This document shows, in pieces, positions 24,283 through 32,847 of a stretch of 64,000 nt of DNA. The stretch comes from Chitinophagales bacterium (GTDB lineage: Bacteria > Bacteroidota > Bacteroidia > Chitinophagales > UBA8649), in the NCBI GenBank assembly GCA_020635975.1, contig JACJYT010000006.1, positions 62,001 to 126,000 of the forward strand, read 5' to 3'. The notes beneath the pieces were generated by a model. The model was not told the origin of the DNA. It worked only from the letters and a program-made list of their open reading frames with translations, and made no database searches. The position numbers were made by a program, and so were the translations under genes. Position 1 is the stretch's first letter; every line of letters starts with the position of its first letter.

Positions 24283-25492
24283 TTTTTAGAATTTCGTGCC
24301 CTCCTTTATCCTTCTTCGTATGTAGATATTTCGCATTATTAGGATTTGGACAAACCTCTATAGCTACATTTTCAACTATTTCTATTCCATAACCTATAAG
24401 ACCTACTCGTTTCTTAGGATTATTACTCATTAGTCGTAGCTTTGTAGCACCAAGAGCACGAAGAATCTGAGCTCCAACTCCGTAATCTCTTTGATCCATA
24501 TCGAAACCTAATTTTTCATTAGCTTCATACGTATCTAGGCCTTCTTCTTGCAATTTATAGGCTTTCAATTTATTCAACAATCCTATTCCTCTTCCTTCTT
24601 GCTGCATATAAAGTAGCAAGCCCTTGCCCTCATTTTCTATCATTTCTAAAGAAGCGGCTAATTGGTCGCCACAATCACAACGTAAAGAATCTAATAGGTC
24701 GCCGGTAAGACAAGAGGAATGCACTCTAGTTAGAACCACCTCACCTTCTTGCCAATCTCCTTTTTTCAAGGCAAAATGCAACTCTCCCGTATTGGTTTGA
24801 GTAAAAGCAATTAATTGAAATTCGCCATGCTTGGTTGGCATATTAATTTCTACTTCTCTGCGAATCAAACTTTCGTTTTTCAGGCGATATTCAATCAGAT
24901 CTTCGATAGAAACTATTTTTAGTTGGTGCTTTTCTGCTACTTTTACCAAATCTGGCAATCTCGCCATAGAGCCATCATCGTTTAAGATTTCCACTAAAAC
25001 TCCCGCAGGTTCAAATCCTGCTAATCGAGCCAAATCTATGGAGGCTTCTGTATGTCCAGCTCTTCTTAGTACCCCACCAGTTCTCGCCTTTAGGGGGAAA
25101 ATATGTCCTGGTTTACCTAAATCTTCGGCTTTGGTATTAGGATTAATCAAAGCTTGTATTGTTTTTGCTCTATCGTGGGCTGAAATTCCAGTAGTGCAGC
25201 CATCGCCAATTAAATCTACAGAAACAGTAAACTGTGTTTGATGTAAGACGGTGTTCTTCCCAACCATTAAGTCTAAAGCCAATTCCTCACATCGTTCTTC
25301 AGTTAGAGGAGCACAAATTAAACCACGCCCCTCTTTACTCATAAAATTAATTACTTCTGGAGTAACATTACGAGCCGCAGTAACAAAATCTCCTTCATTT
25401 TCTCTGTCCTCATCGTCTACAACAATAACCACCTTACCCAATCGAATATCTTCTAAGGCTTCTTCTATACTATTTAAAACTATTTTACTCAT
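24275..25492 (-). CDS. ribBA: Bifunctional DHBP synthase / GTP cyclohydrolase II
   Basis: About 405 residues. The N-terminal RibB half has 'VVDDEDRENEGDFV', 'GRGLICAPL' and 'GVLRRAGHTEASIDLARLAG'. The C-terminal RibA half has 'RVHSSCLTGDLLDSLRCDCGDQL', giving the C-x10-C-x-C zinc ligands, and 'MQQEGRGIGLLNK'. Both start riboflavin synthesis. I choose the ATG at 25492, which shares ATGA with the stop of the glycosyltransferase gene; a longer reading adds 16 residues not seen in the family. It overlaps crtD by 8 bases, so flavin supply is coupled to flavin-dependent carotenoid enzymes. Confidence 0.93.
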   Translation of the reverse strand: MSKIVLNSIEEALEDIRLGKVVIVVDDEDRENEGDFVTAARNVTPEVINFMSKEGRGLICAPLTEERCEELALDLMVGKNTVLHQTQFTVSVDLIGDGCTTGISAHDRAKTIQALINPNTKAEDLGKPGHIFPLKARTGGVLRRAGHTEASIDLARLAGFEPAGVLVEILNDDGSMARLPDLVKVAEKHQLKIVSIEDLIEYRLKNESLIRREVEINMPTKHGEFQLIAFTQTNTGELHFALKKGDWQEGEVVLTRVHSSCLTGDLLDSLRCDCGDQLAASLEMIENEGKGLLLYMQQEGRGIGLLNKLKAYKLQEEGLDTYEANEKLGFDMDQRDYGVGAQILRALGATKLRLMSNNPKKRVGLIGYGIEIVENVAIEVCPNPNNAKYLHTKKDKGGHEILKNG

Positions 25493-26679
25493 GTTCGTTT
25501 TGTCGGTTTCCAAATATTTGTTTTTACGCCTTTTGTCCAATCTATAAAACCAAGAAACATAGCTAGGTTCATTAATAGAAAGTAACGGTGAAGGCGCAGC
25601 AAATTTACGTTAATATTTACGCTCTTCAAAAGAATATCCAATAGTGGTAAAATTAAATTTAGAAGCATGGCTCCAAAAAAGAAACTTGCCCAAAAAGATG
25701 TTCTTTCATACATAAACCAAAAACTTGCAGAAAAGATTGCAAGAAGTATAAAAAAGGAACCGCACCATCGCAAAATCTTGTGCGAAAAAAAACTAAAGGA
25801 AATCTTCCAATTAGCTTTCCATAAAAGTGGATAATAAGAAGAGAGATTCTGAAAGTTGCCTGTAGAGATTCTTCTTTTTCTTTTGAACTCCTCTTGGATA
25901 CTTCCAGGAAGGTCTTCGTAAACGATGGCATCTGGATTGGTAATGGATCGGAATTTTTGCTCTAAGACATGCATACTGAGATAAAAATCTTCCATCAAAT
26001 AATTACTTGGAATTTCTTTTATCAGAGAAGATCGAATAGCATAGCATGCACCAAAAGCACCGATGCTAGAATCCAAAACTTTCGTTTCCGCTATCTTTAA
26101 TTTACTCTCTGATCCGATGTAGAATTTTTCCTGCTCTGCAATTTCAGCCTTCTCTTTAATGAGGTTTTCAATCACTGCTCCAACTTGTCCAATTTCTTCA
26201 TTTTTGAAGCATTTTGCCAACTCAATAAAGCAATTTTCTTTGCTAATAATATTAGCATCCATCATTATAACTATTTCAAAATCAGATAGTTTTAATGATT
26301 GATTAAATATTTTATTTAAGACATTTGCCTTTCCACTTCTCTCTTGAAAATGATGCACAAAAACGGGGAATTTCATGGCAATATTCTCTTGAATTAGGGC
26401 TGCAGTTCTATCACTTGGACAATCCAAACCGATATGAATCTCTAACAATTCTTCGGGATAATCCATGTCTTTCAAGTTGCGCATCTTCTCCTCTATCACC
26501 TTCTCCTCATTATAGGCAGCAAAAACTACGGCTATTTTAGGAAGCTCCGATGGCGTAAAAAATGGTCCGTTCAAGCTTCTATTTTTGGCAAGCCAAGCGA
26601 GCATACCAGGATAGATGAAATAGCTAAAAATTAGAAGGAATAAAGAAAGAAATAATATGGTTTGAAAAAGAGCTATCAT
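25489..26679 (-). CDS. Membrane glycosyltransferase, family 2
   Basis: 396 residues. There is an N-terminal membrane helix (about 5-28), a GT2 catalytic domain with 'VVFAAYNEEKVIEEKMRNL', 'IGLDCPSDRT', a DxD-like 'MMDAN' and 'EDFYLSMHVLEQ', and three or four C-terminal membrane helices. This layout is shared by polysaccharide synthases and by the carotenoid glycosyltransferase CruC. The CruF and CrtD genes in the same coupled run make carotenoid glycosylation possible, but the GT4 gene fused to it by ATGA overlap equally suggests polysaccharide work. I cannot decide. Confidence 0.82.
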   Translation of the reverse strand: MIALFQTILFLSLFLLIFSYFIYPGMLAWLAKNRSLNGPFFTPSELPKIAVVFAAYNEEKVIEEKMRNLKDMDYPEELLEIHIGLDCPSDRTAALIQENIAMKFPVFVHHFQERSGKANVLNKIFNQSLKLSDFEIVIMMDANIISKENCFIELAKCFKNEEIGQVGAVIENLIKEKAEIAEQEKFYIGSESKLKIAETKVLDSSIGAFGACYAIRSSLIKEIPSNYLMEDFYLSMHVLEQKFRSITNPDAIVYEDLPGSIQEEFKRKRRISTGNFQNLSSYYPLLWKANWKISFSFFSHKILRWCGSFFILLAIFSASFWFMYERTSFWASFFFGAMLLNLILPLLDILLKSVNINVNLLRLHRYFLLMNLAMFLGFIDWTKGVKTNIWKPTKRT

Positions 26680-27854
26680 ACCAAAGTTAAAAATGCCATT
26701 AATTGTTTAGCATGACTCTCGAGGCTATACTTCTCTTTAACCAAGCTTGCTGCCTCTTGTCCAATTTCATCCAGTTTATTTCTGTTCTCATAGAATAAAC
26801 TTAAAGCCTTTAACCACTCTTCTTTAGAATCAGCGATATAGATATTTTTGTGATTCTCATAAAGAATACCTTCTGCTCCAATGCTTGTTGTTAGTACACA
26901 CTTGCTATTTGCCATAGCTTCGATTATTTTAACCCGCATTCCGCTGCCACTAAATAAAGGCACTATCATTAGACTTTGTTTTGCTATAAAACTGCTTGAA
27001 TTATCAATTTCACCTAAAACAAAGATGTTCTTATATGGAAGTTTATACAAATTGGCGGGAAAATTCCTTCCTGCCAAACTTATTTTTGCTTCGGGGTATT
27101 TGGCCTGAAATTCCTGCCAAACTTCCTTCAAGAACCACTCCACCCCCCTTAAATTTGGTAACCAATCTAAACTTCCCAAAAAACCTATAGAGAAAATATT
27201 AGGCCTTAGACTCGACTTAAGCACCTCTACCGCTATCGGAAGCACCATTAAATTCTTTACACCCAAGTTGCGAAAATAAAGCTCATCTACAGGTGAAATA
27301 GCTATAACACCATCCATCTTCTTTACTTTCCTTTTTTCGTAGCGCTTAAGTTGCCGTTTCAAGACAATATGGATGTACATTTTTTTCAAAAAGTTCTTCT
27401 CTTCTTTGGCATAGCGCTCCCAAATTCTGTGTTCCACATTATGAGCCCTAAGAATAATTTTGGCTTTGGAATGTTCTCGAAGCAATTTCAAATAAGGACT
27501 TAAAAATATGCCCTCCAAAATAATTACATCATAGTCCTTTTTCTCTAAAGTTCGTAAAATGGACTTTTTAAAGCTTTTAGCGTAAAATCTAGAAACGAAA
27601 TAGGGTGTTTCAGCAAAAATCGAACGAAGCGCTTTAAATCCAGATATTTGCGCATCAACATGCAAATATTGATAACTAACCCCAGCTAATTCTCCCTTAA
27701 GATCCCACCAGGGATGTTTTTCGGTAAGCATAGCAATTACATCTAGCTCTGCCCCACTACTAAGCAAAGCCTTACTTAATTGATGTATAGCAATGGATTC
27801 TCCATCTTTTTGTGGAGTGGGCGATTTTTTACAAAGTTGTAATACCTTCAACAT
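26676..27854 (-). CDS. Glycosyltransferase, family 4
   Basis: 392 residues with a GT-B layout. The N-terminal half has 'KDGESIAIHQLSKALLSSGAELDVIAM'; the C-terminal half has 'IGFLGSLDWLPNLRGVEWFLKEV' and 'LMIVPLFSGSGMRVKIIEAMANSKCVLTTSIGAEGI', the nucleotide-sugar binding region of group 1 transferases. It is cytosolic or peripheral and shares ATGA with the GT2 gene. It is the first gene of the GT4-GT2-ribBA-crtD-cruF-carH-like run. The acceptor is unknown. Confidence 0.82.
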   Translation of the reverse strand: MLKVLQLCKKSPTPQKDGESIAIHQLSKALLSSGAELDVIAMLTEKHPWWDLKGELAGVSYQYLHVDAQISGFKALRSIFAETPYFVSRFYAKSFKKSILRTLEKKDYDVIILEGIFLSPYLKLLREHSKAKIILRAHNVEHRIWERYAKEEKNFLKKMYIHIVLKRQLKRYEKRKVKKMDGVIAISPVDELYFRNLGVKNLMVLPIAVEVLKSSLRPNIFSIGFLGSLDWLPNLRGVEWFLKEVWQEFQAKYPEAKISLAGRNFPANLYKLPYKNIFVLGEIDNSSSFIAKQSLMIVPLFSGSGMRVKIIEAMANSKCVLTTSIGAEGILYENHKNIYIADSKEEWLKALSLFYENRNKLDEIGQEAASLVKEKYSLESHAKQLMAFLTLV

Positions 27855-27928
27855 TACCTATTTAAGTCTCTCTTCGAGTGGAATTAAAACGATTAAATAT
27901 AGCCTGGCTATTGGAAAACAAATAAAAC

Positions 27929-28855
27929 TTATTCTTTCTTACCCGCTAATAAATACAACACCGCCATGCGTACGGCCACCCCATTTTCTACTTGCTGCAA
28001 AATAATAGAATGCTTAGAATCTGCAACATCACTATCTATCTCTACTCCTCTATTCATCGGACCAGGATGCATAATTACAATTTCTTTATCCAAGTTCGCT
28101 AGTAATGAAGAAGTAATCCCGAAAGCTATATTATACTCTCTTAAACTTGGGATATACTTTATATCTTGGCGTTCTAATTGAATTCTTAGAACGTTAGCAA
28201 CATCACACCAACGCAAACTTTCTTGCATATCATAGGAAACTTCAACACCTAAACTATCTATGAATTTTGGAATTAAAGTTGGCGGACCGCATACCCGCAC
28301 TTTAGCACCTAATTTTTGTAGGCAAAATATATTCGATAAAGCAACTCGGCTATGTTTGATATCGCCACAAATAAGCACCTTTTTACCAGCTAAATCGCCA
28401 AGCTTTTCTTGCATACTAAAGGCATCCAATAAGGCTTGCGTAGGATGCTCGTGGGTGCCATCCCCCGCGTTAATAATTTGGGCATCAATATGCTTTGCTA
28501 AGAGCATGTGGGCGCCAGGATTTGGGTGTCGCATAACCACCATATCTACCTTCATAGCCAATATATTATTGACAGTATCTATAAGGGTTTCTCCTTTTTT
28601 TGTAGAAGATGAGGATGCTGAAAAATTAATGGTATCGGCAGAAAGTCTTTTTTCTGCTAATTCAAAAGAAACTCTTGTTCTTGTTGAATTCTCGAAAAAT
28701 AAATTGGCTATGGTAATGTCTCTTAAAGAAGGTACCTTTTTAATCGGTCTTTGAAGTATTTCTTTAAAATTTTTAGCTGTATCAAAGATCAAACGGATAT
28801 CGTTTTCCGTGATTTGCTTAATTCCAAGCAGGTGCCGTTGACTCAACATACTCAT
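27929..28855 (-). CDS. pyrB: Aspartate carbamoyltransferase, catalytic chain
   Basis: 308 residues, full length. Carbamoyl-phosphate site 'FENSTRTRVSFELAEKRL'; 'HPTQALLDAFSMQEK'; aspartate-site region 'HPGPMNRGVEIDSDVAD'. Second step of pyrimidine synthesis. No pyrI regulatory gene adjoins it. The start shares ATGA with the pyrR stop, so the pair form an operon. Confidence 0.95.
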   Translation of the reverse strand: MSMLSQRHLLGIKQITENDIRLIFDTAKNFKEILQRPIKKVPSLRDITIANLFFENSTRTRVSFELAEKRLSADTINFSASSSSTKKGETLIDTVNNILAMKVDMVVMRHPNPGAHMLLAKHIDAQIINAGDGTHEHPTQALLDAFSMQEKLGDLAGKKVLICGDIKHSRVALSNIFCLQKLGAKVRVCGPPTLIPKFIDSLGVEVSYDMQESLRWCDVANVLRIQLERQDIKYIPSLREYNIAFGITSSLLANLDKEIVIMHPGPMNRGVEIDSDVADSKHSIILQQVENGVAVRMAVLYLLAGKKE

Positions 28856-29403
28856 GAATTAGTATTTTTAGCTATAATCCAAACTTTATCTTCTTCTCCT
28901 TGCTCACTCCATTCCACCTTAACCTTCTCCTTACTAATAGAATCGATCGTCTTTCCAATATATTTAGCTTGAATGGGCAAATGTCTTTGCAATCTTCTAT
29001 CAATCAAAACTAAAAGTTCCACATCTTCGGGTCTACCATAAGCTAACATGGCATCTAAAGCCGCTCTTATGGTCCGTCCGGTGTAGAGTACATCATCTAC
29101 CAAAATTATTCGCTTAGCTTCTAAAGAAAAGTCTAAATCTGTCTCCATCGCTTGCAAGGGAGAATTAGAAGTTCTAAAATCATCTCTAAAGAAAGTAATG
29201 TCTAATTTTCCAAGAGGAAGAGCTGGCAACTGGGTAATTTGCTCTAAGCGCTTAGTTATTCTTTTTGCCAAGTAAACACCTCTTGGTTGCACCCCAATAA
29301 TTACGGAATTTGAAAAATCTTGATGATTTTCAATCAATTGGTGACATAATCGGTCGATTACCAATTGAAATCTCGCTGTATCAAGTATAATCCGTGGATT
29401 CAT
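28852..29403 (-). CDS. pyrR: Bifunctional pyr regulator / uracil phosphoribosyltransferase
   Basis: About 183 residues. The PRPP-binding motif is 'RIILVDDVLYTGRTIRAALDAM'; 'GVQPRGVYLAKRI' and 'DITFFRDDF' are PyrR landmarks. It salvages uracil and in other bacteria regulates pyr mRNA. I choose the ATG at 29403; an upstream TTG would add 11 residues. The leader upstream of pyrR is short and I see no attenuator in it, so RNA-based control here is unsupported. Confidence 0.9.
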   Translation of the reverse strand: MNPRIILDTARFQLVIDRLCHQLIENHQDFSNSVIIGVQPRGVYLAKRITKRLEQITQLPALPLGKLDITFFRDDFRTSNSPLQAMETDLDFSLEAKRIILVDDVLYTGRTIRAALDAMLAYGRPEDVELLVLIDRRLQRHLPIQAKYIGKTIDSISKEKVKVEWSEQGEEDKVWIIAKNTNS

Positions 29404-29505
29404 TCCCGGCAAATATAAAACAATTAAAGAAAACAAGTGCTAAGCAGGAGCTTATTTCCTAAGAAAAAAATAGCTAAAACTATTCCTAAAGCTTATCTTC
29501 GTACA

Positions 29506-29973
29506 ATGAAAAACATTGCCTATATTTTACTTGCCAGCTTTGGCATTTTGCTTGCATCTTGCACCCCCGAAATTCAATATACAGATCTGAGCGAATTTAA
29601 ACTGGAAGAAGAGTTAGTTGAAAATTTAAGTGAAGTAGAATTGCTCTACTCGAGCGCTACTCCCGATGGAGAGGAAGAGCTATCTTATCTTATTCAACTT
29701 ATTGCCATTAACAAAAGCACGCTAGATACGGTTAATATTCTTACCACCTTTAATCGCGGTGGTGGCAATGGCGATGCTAAGAACTTATTCAAATTCTACT
29801 CCTTGGATTCTGAAGAAGCACAAGCATATTTTGATGAACTTTATAATAAAAATTCGGAGACAGTTAGAACTTTGGAGGAGATTAAAGCGATTCAACGTGT
29901 AAGCTTCGACCCTCGTTTTGCCTATTTAAGTAAGAATAATTATGCCACTTGTTATGGCTTTATAGATAAATAA
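29506..29973 (+). CDS. Lipoprotein of unknown function
   Basis: About 155 residues from the ATG at 29506 ('MKNIAYILLASFGILLASCTP', a lipobox with Cys near 19); a GTG at 29437 would add 23 residues before the signal peptide and is unlikely. The body is acidic, with no motif I recognise. The stop overlaps the start of the M23 peptidase gene (TAATGA), so the two are coupled and may act together in the envelope. Confidence 0.75.
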   Translation: MKNIAYILLASFGILLASCTPEIQYTDLSEFKLEEELVENLSEVELLYSSATPDGEEELSYLIQLIAINKSTLDTVNILTTFNRGGGNGDAKNLFKFYSLDSEEAQAYFDELYNKNSETVRTLEEIKAIQRVSFDPRFAYLSKNNYATCYGFIDK

Positions 29974-30929
29974 TGAAGGCTAAGAAGCTTAAATTTTTTG
30001 CAGAAATTCTTGGTTTACACCCATTTAAACTAAGAATGCAACAAGCAAAAATAGCTTTATTAGGAGAAGAGGATGTGCCCGCTTCCAGTTTTGGACTGTC
30101 TAGTCTTAAACAGCTACATCCCATGGTTTCCCCTTGGCTTTGGATGGGGATGCCTTATAAAAAAAGAAGTGTTTTAATATCTAACTTATACAATCATACT
30201 CCCACTCCAATGGAAGCAGGTTGGTCGGTAAAAAAAACGCAGACCAAGGATTTCAGAGGAAAAAATTTAACCTATAATAGTCACAATGCCGTAGATTTCT
30301 CGATTCCAGTTGGAACGAAGGTTTGCGCAGCAGCACCAGGCAAGGTAATCCAAGTGCAATCGGAGTTTAACCGTGGGGGATTAAAAATTCATATTGATCA
30401 CGGGAAAGGCCTAATAAGTGGCTATGTTCACTTGGCAAGATCTTTTGTTAAGCTAGGGCAAGTGGTAAAAAGAGGCGAAGTGATAGCCTTGTCGGGCTAT
30501 AGTGGTCTTGACGGACTTAGCACCTTTCCTTTTGGTATACCCCATGTGCATTTTAACACCTGGCTAAATGGTAAGCCAGTAGAAGCTTTTGCCTATGGTG
30601 AACATATAAGCTTATGGAAGGCGGGCAACTTACCTGAAAGTCATAACGCAAATGCTACAGAAGAAGCCTTTACTCCTTCCACTTATGATGCGCAAAAGCT
30701 TGCAGAAGCCATTCAGCTATGCAAAACGAAGCGATCTAGAGATAGGCTTCTTGCCATAAAGGACCCTTACTATCAAGCAGCCGAACTCTTATTAGAAATG
30801 AACTATTACCCCACTAGATTTGAAAAACACATCCATATTTACCCCGAAGTATTTCCGAGAATAGCCCATTTAGATTTGCCATTCTCTTCGGAAGATTTTG
30901 ATCAAGTTGTTTTTTTAGATGAAGTTTAA
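29973..30929 (+). CDS. M23-family metallopeptidase
   Basis: 318 residues. The LytM/M23 zinc site is H104-x3-D108 ('HNAVDFSIPVG') and 'HVHF' near 190, with 'GGLKIHIDHGKGLISGYVHL' and 'VKRGEVIALSGYSG' between. Such enzymes cut peptidoglycan cross-bridges. No typical signal peptide is visible at the N-terminus, which is odd for a cell-wall enzyme; it may be exported otherwise or start elsewhere. It is coupled to the lipoprotein gene upstream and converges with the sulfotransferase gene, overlapping by 4 bases. Confidence 0.83.
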   Translation: MKAKKLKFFAEILGLHPFKLRMQQAKIALLGEEDVPASSFGLSSLKQLHPMVSPWLWMGMPYKKRSVLISNLYNHTPTPMEAGWSVKKTQTKDFRGKNLTYNSHNAVDFSIPVGTKVCAAAPGKVIQVQSEFNRGGLKIHIDHGKGLISGYVHLARSFVKLGQVVKRGEVIALSGYSGLDGLSTFPFGIPHVHFNTWLNGKPVEAFAYGEHISLWKAGNLPESHNANATEEAFTPSTYDAQKLAEAIQLCKTKRSRDRLLAIKDPYYQAAELLLEMNYYPTRFEKHIHIYPEVFPRIAHLDLPFSSEDFDQVVFLDEV

Positions 30930-32080
30930 TCTTCTATTTTGTACGACCATTCTTCAAATGCAAATCTCCATTCACGGTTAATTCGTTCTAGAATTTCTGG
31001 TCGTAAGTTCCTGAATTTGTTTTTCTTATAATTCTTAACTGAAGCTAAATATTCATCAAAATATGGTTTGGCCTTATCATAATTTGGCAAATCTAATTCC
31101 TTATACATGCGAGCAATTTGACCAGCAGAATCTTCTTCCATCTGATCAAAACTCACCTCTACTAAATTCTCTTTTGGAATCAGATCTTTCTCTGCAATAT
31201 ACTTCTTCATGGTATGTGTGAAGAAATAAAAAATCATATCCTCAATATCTCTGTGAGAAACAAACTCTAAAAATTGCGCTCGCACTGCTCTAAACATCAG
31301 ATGTCGAGTAGAAACAAATACGTCGTAAGGATTTCTATGAATAAAAATAAACTTGGCATTAGGATACAATTCTAGCAATTCTTTTACTCTAGAGGTATTA
31401 TGCGGATTTTTCAAAACCAAGGGTTTCCCGTCGTTAAAAAGAGTAATGTTTTGCAATACTTTATGATAATCTTTTTGCCAGGCAGCTTTTTCTTCAGCAC
31501 TTATACCTTTAAAGGTGTTATACTTATCAAAATAGCTTCTGTTACTAGGAAAACTCCAAGTATGAAAGCCAGTTCTTATACTCATTACACTAAGAGGTTG
31601 CTCCTCTTCTGCGGGCAAGTCGGGATCTACCTTAACATTGTCTTGTGGTCGAGTTTCTGGCATTAGAGGAGAAAGAATAAATTTAAGCCACGACTTACTC
31701 AACATCGCTATGTTAAATAAAAAGCTTTGATAATTACTAAGCGTACCGAATTGAGGATCCTTGTGAAAGAGATAATGCAAATGGGTAGTTCCGCTTCTCC
31801 AATGCCCCAAAATAAAAATGGGTTGCTGTTTTGAAAGATCTACCGCTGCAATTCTTTTTCCAAAAATTAGATTTTGTAAAAAGACCAAGGGACGCATTAC
31901 ATAAAATACCATCCAAGAAATATACGCGGCTTTTTTCTTGTAAATACCTTCTATTTTATTTTCACTTCGCAGCTCACGCCACACATGCGGTAGAGCGTTA
32001 TACAACAAGTGTCCCTTAAGTTTGGTATTCTTTTTTGCTTTACTCAAGCCCATGTCAGAATTTTGGGCAAAATTAAACAT
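30926..32080 (-). CDS. Sulfotransferase-family protein
   Basis: 384 residues. The PAPS 5'-phosphosulfate loop is 'FILGHWRSGTTHLHYLF' near 90-105, and the 3'-phosphate region is 'KFIFIHRNPYDVFVSTRHL'. A PAPS-dependent transfer of sulfate to a lipid, sugar or small molecule is expected; the acceptor is not evident. A hydrophobic stretch near 53-70 may attach it to the membrane. An internal ATG at 32053 is an alternative start. Confidence 0.82.
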   Translation of the reverse strand: MFNFAQNSDMGLSKAKKNTKLKGHLLYNALPHVWRELRSENKIEGIYKKKAAYISWMVFYVMRPLVFLQNLIFGKRIAAVDLSKQQPIFILGHWRSGTTHLHYLFHKDPQFGTLSNYQSFLFNIAMLSKSWLKFILSPLMPETRPQDNVKVDPDLPAEEEQPLSVMSIRTGFHTWSFPSNRSYFDKYNTFKGISAEEKAAWQKDYHKVLQNITLFNDGKPLVLKNPHNTSRVKELLELYPNAKFIFIHRNPYDVFVSTRHLMFRAVRAQFLEFVSHRDIEDMIFYFFTHTMKKYIAEKDLIPKENLVEVSFDQMEEDSAGQIARMYKELDLPNYDKAKPYFDEYLASVKNYKKNKFRNLRPEILERINREWRFAFEEWSYKIED

Positions 32081-32175
32081 TAAGTTGGCAAAATTTAAGC
32101 AAAGGAGTCACTAAGTAAATTTTGTTAAAAAGTTTTTCAATTGAACGAATAAAGCTAAATTAGAGTTTTAAGCAC

Positions 32176-32847
32176 ATGAAATTAGCATTCAGTCTCCTCG
32201 TTTTCCTCTTTACTTCTTTTAGTTCTAGCTTAGCAAACAACCTAGTTCGCTATGGTAGCAGTTTCGAAAAAGCCGAAATTCCTAATTTCGATTTTGGAGA
32301 AAAAAAACCAAACCTGAACGTCTTTAGTATGGCGCTTAAAGGCTACAGTGTGCTAAAATCGAAAGGAGAAATAATTAAACCATATTTGAGTCTAATCGAC
32401 TTTGACTTATCTGCTAATGAAGAAAGATTGTGGGTTATAGACATGCAAAACTTTAAAGTGGTTTATAACACCTTGGTTGCCCATGGACGCAATAGTGGCG
32501 AAGAATTTGCAAAGCAATTCTCGAACCAAGAAGGCTCTTTTCAGAGTAGTTTAGGCTTCTATAAGACTTCAAGCATTTATATAGGTAAACACGGTAAGTC
32601 ATTAAAGCTCTTAGGTTTAGAAAAAAATATAAATGATGCTGCCTACCAAAGAGGCATCGTGGTACACGGCGCAGATTACGTTAGCAGAGAATTCATTCAA
32701 ACTTATGGTCGACTTGGAAGAAGTCAGGGTTGTCCGGCGGTACCTGTTGAAATTTGCGAAGACTTAATAAATCTTATCCAAGAAGGTTCTTGTCTGTTTA
32801 TTTATAAAACAGATGCTAGCTATCTATCTCAAAGTACTCTTATCTAG
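32176..32847 (+). CDS. Murein L,D-transpeptidase, YkuD_2-like catalytic domain
   Basis: 223 residues with a signal peptide ('FLFTSFSSSLAN'). The catalytic region 'IVVHGADYVSREFI...GRLGRSQGCPAVP' carries the H (about 165) and the S-x-G-C (Cys about 187) of the family. It acts on peptidoglycan in the periplasm. It ends 8 bases inside the end of the convergent L,D-transpeptidase gene, so two cell-wall transpeptidases face each other. Confidence 0.87.
   Translation: MKLAFSLLVFLFTSFSSSLANNLVRYGSSFEKAEIPNFDFGEKKPNLNVFSMALKGYSVLKSKGEIIKPYLSLIDFDLSANEERLWVIDMQNFKVVYNTLVAHGRNSGEEFAKQFSNQEGSFQSSLGFYKTSSIYIGKHGKSLKLLGLEKNINDAAYQRGIVVHGADYVSREFIQTYGRLGRSQGCPAVPVEICEDLINLIQEGSCLFIYKTDASYLSQSTLI

Noticed and set aside
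25000..25022. tRNA-like GCAGGTTCAAATCCTGC
   Set aside because: It resembles a T-arm by chance, lies inside ribBA, and no acceptor, D or anticodon arm is present.
24831..25241. 136-codon forward frame
   Set aside because: It is antisense to ribBA, Ser/Pro-rich shadow sequence.
28852..29500. PyrR-type attenuator in the pyrR leader
   Set aside because: The short region upstream of the pyrR ATG at 29403 shows no terminator/antiterminator pair or PyrR-binding loop.
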